A stretch of 64,000 nt of DNA from Streptomyces sp. MP131-18 (lineage in GTDB: Bacteria > Actinomycetota > Actinomycetes > Streptomycetales > Streptomycetaceae). The number at the start of each line of letters is the position of its first letter. Position 1 is the first letter of the stretch. The DNA lies in the NCBI RefSeq assembly GCF_001984575.1, contig NZ_LZNS01000001.1, forward strand, positions 4,254,636 through 4,318,635, written 5' to 3'. Positions 60,838-64,000 of the stretch are shown piece by piece. Position numbers and translations under genes: made by a program. The notes under the pieces are model-generated. The model saw nothing but the letters and a program-made list of their open reading frames with translations. It searched no databases and was not told the DNA's origin.

Positions 60838-61018
60838 GTTCATGACCCCCATGGCCGGCGTAACTCACGCAAGCCGCAACCCCGGACAGCGAACTCGCCT
60901 GTCCGGGCCCGCGGTAGCAGCAGGGCACTTAAGGGCCGGCCGAGGGCGCAGGGCCGGCGCGCCGAGCTCGGGATGGAGCCGGGCGGCGGCCGCGGTAGGT
61001 CAGGAGAGCGGGCGGCGA

Positions 61019-61546
61019 TCATCTGGTGAGCTGGTCCACCCGGCGCAGGTCGTCGGGGCTGGTGTTGATCGCGGCGATGTTGGCGAGCCACTGCATCCAC
61101 ACTGGCTCGATGCCGGGCGCGGCCTCGAACTCGGCGTCCGTGATGCGTCCCTGGGCGTAGGCGACCGTCCGGTCTGCCAACTCCTGCAGAGCACCGGGAG
61201 TGATCCAGCGGACGTTCTTCGTCTCGTGGGCGCTCGGGGTGAGGTCGCCGGTGACGGTGGCCCGGTAGACGGTCCATTCATGGCGGTGGCCGGCGCTGCG
61301 TGCGCCGGGAAGGCGGCGGCATGGGTTGTCCCGCCAGCCGCCGGTGACGTGGGTGAGGCCGGTAACGGTGAGGCCGAGCTCTTCCTCGACCTCGGCGCGG
61401 CCCGCGTCCTCGGCGGTCCCGTGGTCGTCGATATGGCCGGCGGCAGGTGCCGTGCCGGGCGGGAAGGTGGCGCGGTCGAACATCAGGTAGCGGCCCTGGT
61501 GATCGGTGATGACGATGCCGACCGAGGTGTTGTCGCAGGTCTTCAT
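61019..61546 (-). CDS. NUDIX hydrolase with altered box
   Basis: This encodes 175 residues. The NUDIX-like box at residues 37-59 reads GHIDDHGTAEDAGRAEVEEE followed by LGL. Compared with GX5EX7REUXEEXGU, the first Glu is Gly and the Arg is Ala, while the catalytic E..EE core is kept. It may hydrolyse nucleotide derivatives or sugars, or simply bind them. It is divergent from the ABC exporter. Confidence 0.8.
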   Translation of the reverse strand: MKTCDNTSVGIVITDHQGRYLMFDRATFPPGTAPAAGHIDDHGTAEDAGRAEVEEELGLTVTGLTHVTGGWRDNPCRRLPGARSAGHRHEWTVYRATVTGDLTPSAHETKNVRWITPGALQELADRTVAYAQGRITDAEFEAAPGIEPVWMQWLANIAAINTSPDDLRRVDQLTR

Positions 61547-61916
61547 GGTCGCGTTCCTGGTGGGTGCTGGAGGTCGGGCGGCGGGGCGGTCCTCCCGCTG
61601 CCGGGCTGGTCGAGACCGGCCGCTCGAAGGCGGCCACCAAGCACGTACACAGTCAGCTCCACACGGGTCGTGGCGTTCCGGAAGCCCCGCACTCTACAAG
61701 TCCGCCCGACCCCGCACGCACCAACGTCCTCTCTGGCGTACGGCGCTTGGGAACCTCGGCGATTCGGCCAACCGCCCTTGGTGGCAGCGCCGTTGCAGGA
61801 GCTGGGTCGGTGCAGTTTCCACGGTTCCTCGAACGCTCTATCCCGGGACTTCAGGACCGACCGAAAAACGTGTGTTCGATATCGGGGGTGGCGTCGTTGA
61901 ACCTCGCGAACCAGCC
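61547..61916. other. Divergent intergenic region, NUDIX and ABC exporter
   Basis: About 370 bp hold no recognisable gene. The region must contain promoters for the NUDIX gene on the minus strand and the ABC transporter on the plus strand. No clear consensus or repeated operator was found. Confidence 0.4.
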
Positions 61917-63881
61917 GTGACCGACCGACAGGGGATTGACTTGACCTCGGGCAGCACAGCCGCACAACCGAGCACGGACGAAGCGGAGGGGACTCCACCG
62001 GACAGCGGGAGCACGGCGCAGGAGGAGGAGTTCCAGTACCGGGACGAGTCCCGGCTCCAGGCCGGCGCGCAGATGACGACGACCACGATGGCGCGGCGCC
62101 TGCCCGTGCTGGTGCGCCGGTCGTTGCGGATGGCGTGGCAGGTTGACCGGGGCGCGACGGCCGGCCTGCTCGCGTGCCAGATCGGCACCGGCGTGCTGGC
62201 CGCGCTTGGCCTGTTCGCCGTGACCGGGACCCTCACCGCGCTGATCGCCTCCGGCGACATCACCGAGCGGCTGCGGGAGGCGGCTCCGCAACTGGCCGTC
62301 ATCGCCGTGGCCGCGGGTCTGCGCGCCCTGCTGGGGGTCACGGTGACCTGGCTGACCGGGCGGCTGAGGCCGGTGCTCGCCCGGGCCGCGGAAGTCAGCA
62401 TGGTCGAGGCGGCTCTCGGCGCCGAGGCCGCGGCCAACAACAAGCCGGGGTACAACGACCAGTACGACATCGCCGACCGTGGCGCGCAGGTCACCCCCGA
62501 CCTCGTGGAGGAAGCCCAGGACGTGCTGGCCGCCACGGCGACCCTCGCCGCTGGCGCGACGGTCCTCACCGTGATCCATCCGGTTCTGTTGCCTCTGCTT
62601 CTCCTGGCGTGCCTGCCGCAGGCCGCCGCGTACGTGCGCGCGGCCCGCGTGGTGTATCTCGCGAGCCTGGAGACGTCGGGGCGTCGGCGGATGCTGCACA
62701 AGCTGCGCTGGCACATGTCCTACATGGAGTCCAGCGAGGAGATGCGGGCCTGCCTGGCCGGCCCGTTCCTCCTCGGCCGTTACCGGCGCCTGGCCGCCTC
62801 CGTCAACGTCTCCGAGCGCGAGGCCGCGAACACCGGGGCCTGGATGGGCCTGGCCGGTGCGGCGGCCGGCGGAGTCGCCTCGGCTGCGGTCTGGGCGACC
62901 CTGCTGTGGCTCCTGGTCTCCGGCCGGATGGACCTGGCGGCCGGCGGCGGCGCGGTCTTCGCCCTGCAGACGGCGACCGGCTCCGTACGCGGCATCATCA
63001 ACGGCGGGGCCCGGCTGGTGCGCACCGGCTGGTACGTGCAGGACTGGCAGAACTTCATCGACAACGCGCACGGGCAGGCGATGGTGGCCTCCCGTGGCTC
63101 CGAGGTACTGCCGGCGCCGCCGGAACGCTTCGAGGTCCGCGACGTCACCTACCGGTACGACGGTGCGGAGAAGGACAGCCTGGCCGGGGTGTCGCTGAAG
63201 GTACGGCGCGGGGAGATCGTGGCGCTGGTCGGGGAGAACGGGTCGGGGAAGACAACGCTGTCCCGGCTGATCTGCGGGCTGCTGCTGCCGACCTCTGGGG
63301 AAGTGGCCTGGGACCACACGACCACCGCGCGGCTGGAGCCGTGGGAGGCGTGGAAGCACGTAGCGGTAGCACCGCAGCGGTTCACCTACCTGCCGCTGAC
63401 GTTGCGCGACAACGTCACCCTGGGGCAGGGCGACACCAGCGACGCCGCGCTCATGGCGGCCTGCGAGGCGTCCGGAGCCGCGGACATGCTGCCCGCCCTC
63501 CGTTCCGGCCTCGACACACTCCTGACCAGCGAATGGTTCGGCGGCCACCAGCTGTCCGGCGGGCAGTGGCAACGCGTCATCCTGACCAGGGCCTTTCACC
63601 GGAAGGCCGAGTTGCTGGTGATGGATGAGCCCACGGCCGCGCTCGACGCCCGAGCTGAGCACCACGTCTTCACCGGCCTGCGGGACCTGGCCAAGGACCG
63701 CGCCATCCTTCTGATCACGCACCGCCTCGCCAACGTCGCCGTGGCCGACCGGATCGTCGTCCTCGACCAAGGCCGCCTCGTCCAGGAAGGCACGTACGCG
63801 CAGCTCACCCGCGAACCCGGGCTCTTTCGGACCCTGTGGGAACTGGAGCAGCGCACCGGCGGCGCGCCCGATCCGACCTGA
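61917..63881 (+). CDS. ABC exporter (fused permease and ATPase)
   Basis: This encodes 654 residues from the GTG at 61917 (an ATG at 62073 is possible). Hydrophobic helices occur at about residues 80-105, 125-145, 205-235 and 310-345, matching an ABC exporter membrane domain. The C-terminal ATPase has Walker A LVGENGSGKTT, Q-loop APQRFTYL, signature LSGGQWQRV, Walker B LLVMDEPTAALD and the H-loop His in LITHRLANV. There is no C39 peptidase domain. It could export the product of this locus or provide self-resistance. Confidence 0.9.
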   Translation: MTDRQGIDLTSGSTAAQPSTDEAEGTPPDSGSTAQEEEFQYRDESRLQAGAQMTTTTMARRLPVLVRRSLRMAWQVDRGATAGLLACQIGTGVLAALGLFAVTGTLTALIASGDITERLREAAPQLAVIAVAAGLRALLGVTVTWLTGRLRPVLARAAEVSMVEAALGAEAAANNKPGYNDQYDIADRGAQVTPDLVEEAQDVLAATATLAAGATVLTVIHPVLLPLLLLACLPQAAAYVRAARVVYLASLETSGRRRMLHKLRWHMSYMESSEEMRACLAGPFLLGRYRRLAASVNVSEREAANTGAWMGLAGAAAGGVASAAVWATLLWLLVSGRMDLAAGGGAVFALQTATGSVRGIINGGARLVRTGWYVQDWQNFIDNAHGQAMVASRGSEVLPAPPERFEVRDVTYRYDGAEKDSLAGVSLKVRRGEIVALVGENGSGKTTLSRLICGLLLPTSGEVAWDHTTTARLEPWEAWKHVAVAPQRFTYLPLTLRDNVTLGQGDTSDAALMAACEASGAADMLPALRSGLDTLLTSEWFGGHQLSGGQWQRVILTRAFHRKAELLVMDEPTAALDARAEHHVFTGLRDLAKDRAILLITHRLANVAVADRIVVLDQGRLVQEGTYAQLTREPGLFRTLWELEQRTGGAPDPT

Positions 63882-63907
63882 TCTCCGCCCGCAGTCCTGA
63901 ACCGACT

Positions 63908-63929
63908 CCGGCCGTTCGCCAACGGCCGG
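63908..63929 (+). terminator. Stem-loop terminator after ABC exporter
   Basis: CCGGCCGTT (63908-63916) pairs perfectly with AACGGCCGG (63921-63929) across a CGCC loop, starting 27 bp beyond the stop codon. No U-tract follows, which is usual in this GC-rich group. Confidence 0.55.
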
Positions 63930-64000
63930 GGTCGGCCGACCCGTCGGCCTGGTCGGCCCATCCGGCACCCCGACGACCAACCCGACCGACACCCCCGGGA

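Overview
The window looks like DNA from a Streptomyces-type actinomycete. GC content is very high, third codon positions are strongly G/C, GTG and TTG starts are common, and start/stop codons often overlap as ATGA or GTGA. No rRNA or tRNA gene was recognised.

Region 1 (left edge to about 37.6 kb, possibly 38.8 kb) is the structural half of a siphovirus-like prophage or phage-like island, read on the minus strand from right to left. The order is ParB-like protein, an unexpected aldehyde dehydrogenase, small and large terminase subunits, DUF1360 protein, portal, a capsid protease carrying a NUDIX domain, major capsid, a PKD-decorated major tail protein plus a second PKD protein, head-tail proteins, tail-assembly chaperones, a beta-propeller moron, the tape measure and minor tail proteins running off the left edge. 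No phage integrase or lysis gene is visible. Seven good copies and one weaker copy of a GTACACGCGCCTACCCT-type motif sit just upstream of phage transcription units and are probably phage promoters. Two plus-strand genes and a frameshifted small membrane gene interrupt the late operon at 31.9-33.3 kb.

Region 2 (about 7.17-15.5 kb) is a nested accessory insertion in the phage, flanked by a 13-bp direct repeat. It carries a short IS256-type transposase gene, a HAD-type hydrolase gene and a small unknown gene. A Tn554-like element of about 5.85 kb (8886-14731) has inserted into the HAD gene. It encodes two tyrosine recombinases, a DUF6262/TnpC-like coiled-coil protein and a translationally coupled fourth gene for a membrane-anchored unknown protein. 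Removing it at a 4-bp core restores the HAD reading frame exactly.

Region 3 (38.8-43 kb) holds a run of plus-strand genes of unknown function, with a DUF4331 gene before it on the minus strand.

Region 4 (43-48.6 kb) has a TPR-type regulator coupled to a GNAT acetyltransferase, a phosphotransferase-fold kinase coupled to a radical SAM enzyme, and an HTH/peptide-deformylase fusion. A second kinase, a NUDIX protein and an ABC exporter at 59.7-63.9 kb may belong with it.

Region 5 (48.9-58.7 kb) is a seven-gene plus-strand operon that I cannot match to a described pathway. It encodes a zinc-less deaminase-like/methyltransferase fusion, a SMUG2-type DNA glycosylase, a nucleoside deoxyribosyltransferase-like protein, an ACP/acyl-adenylating enzyme, a complete ketosynthase, a ketosynthase-like partner without the active-site cysteine and an ACP/thioesterase. 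An IscB element with a candidate omega RNA has inserted between the last two genes. The operon reads as a small nucleobase-plus-acyl-carrier pathway; its product is unknown.
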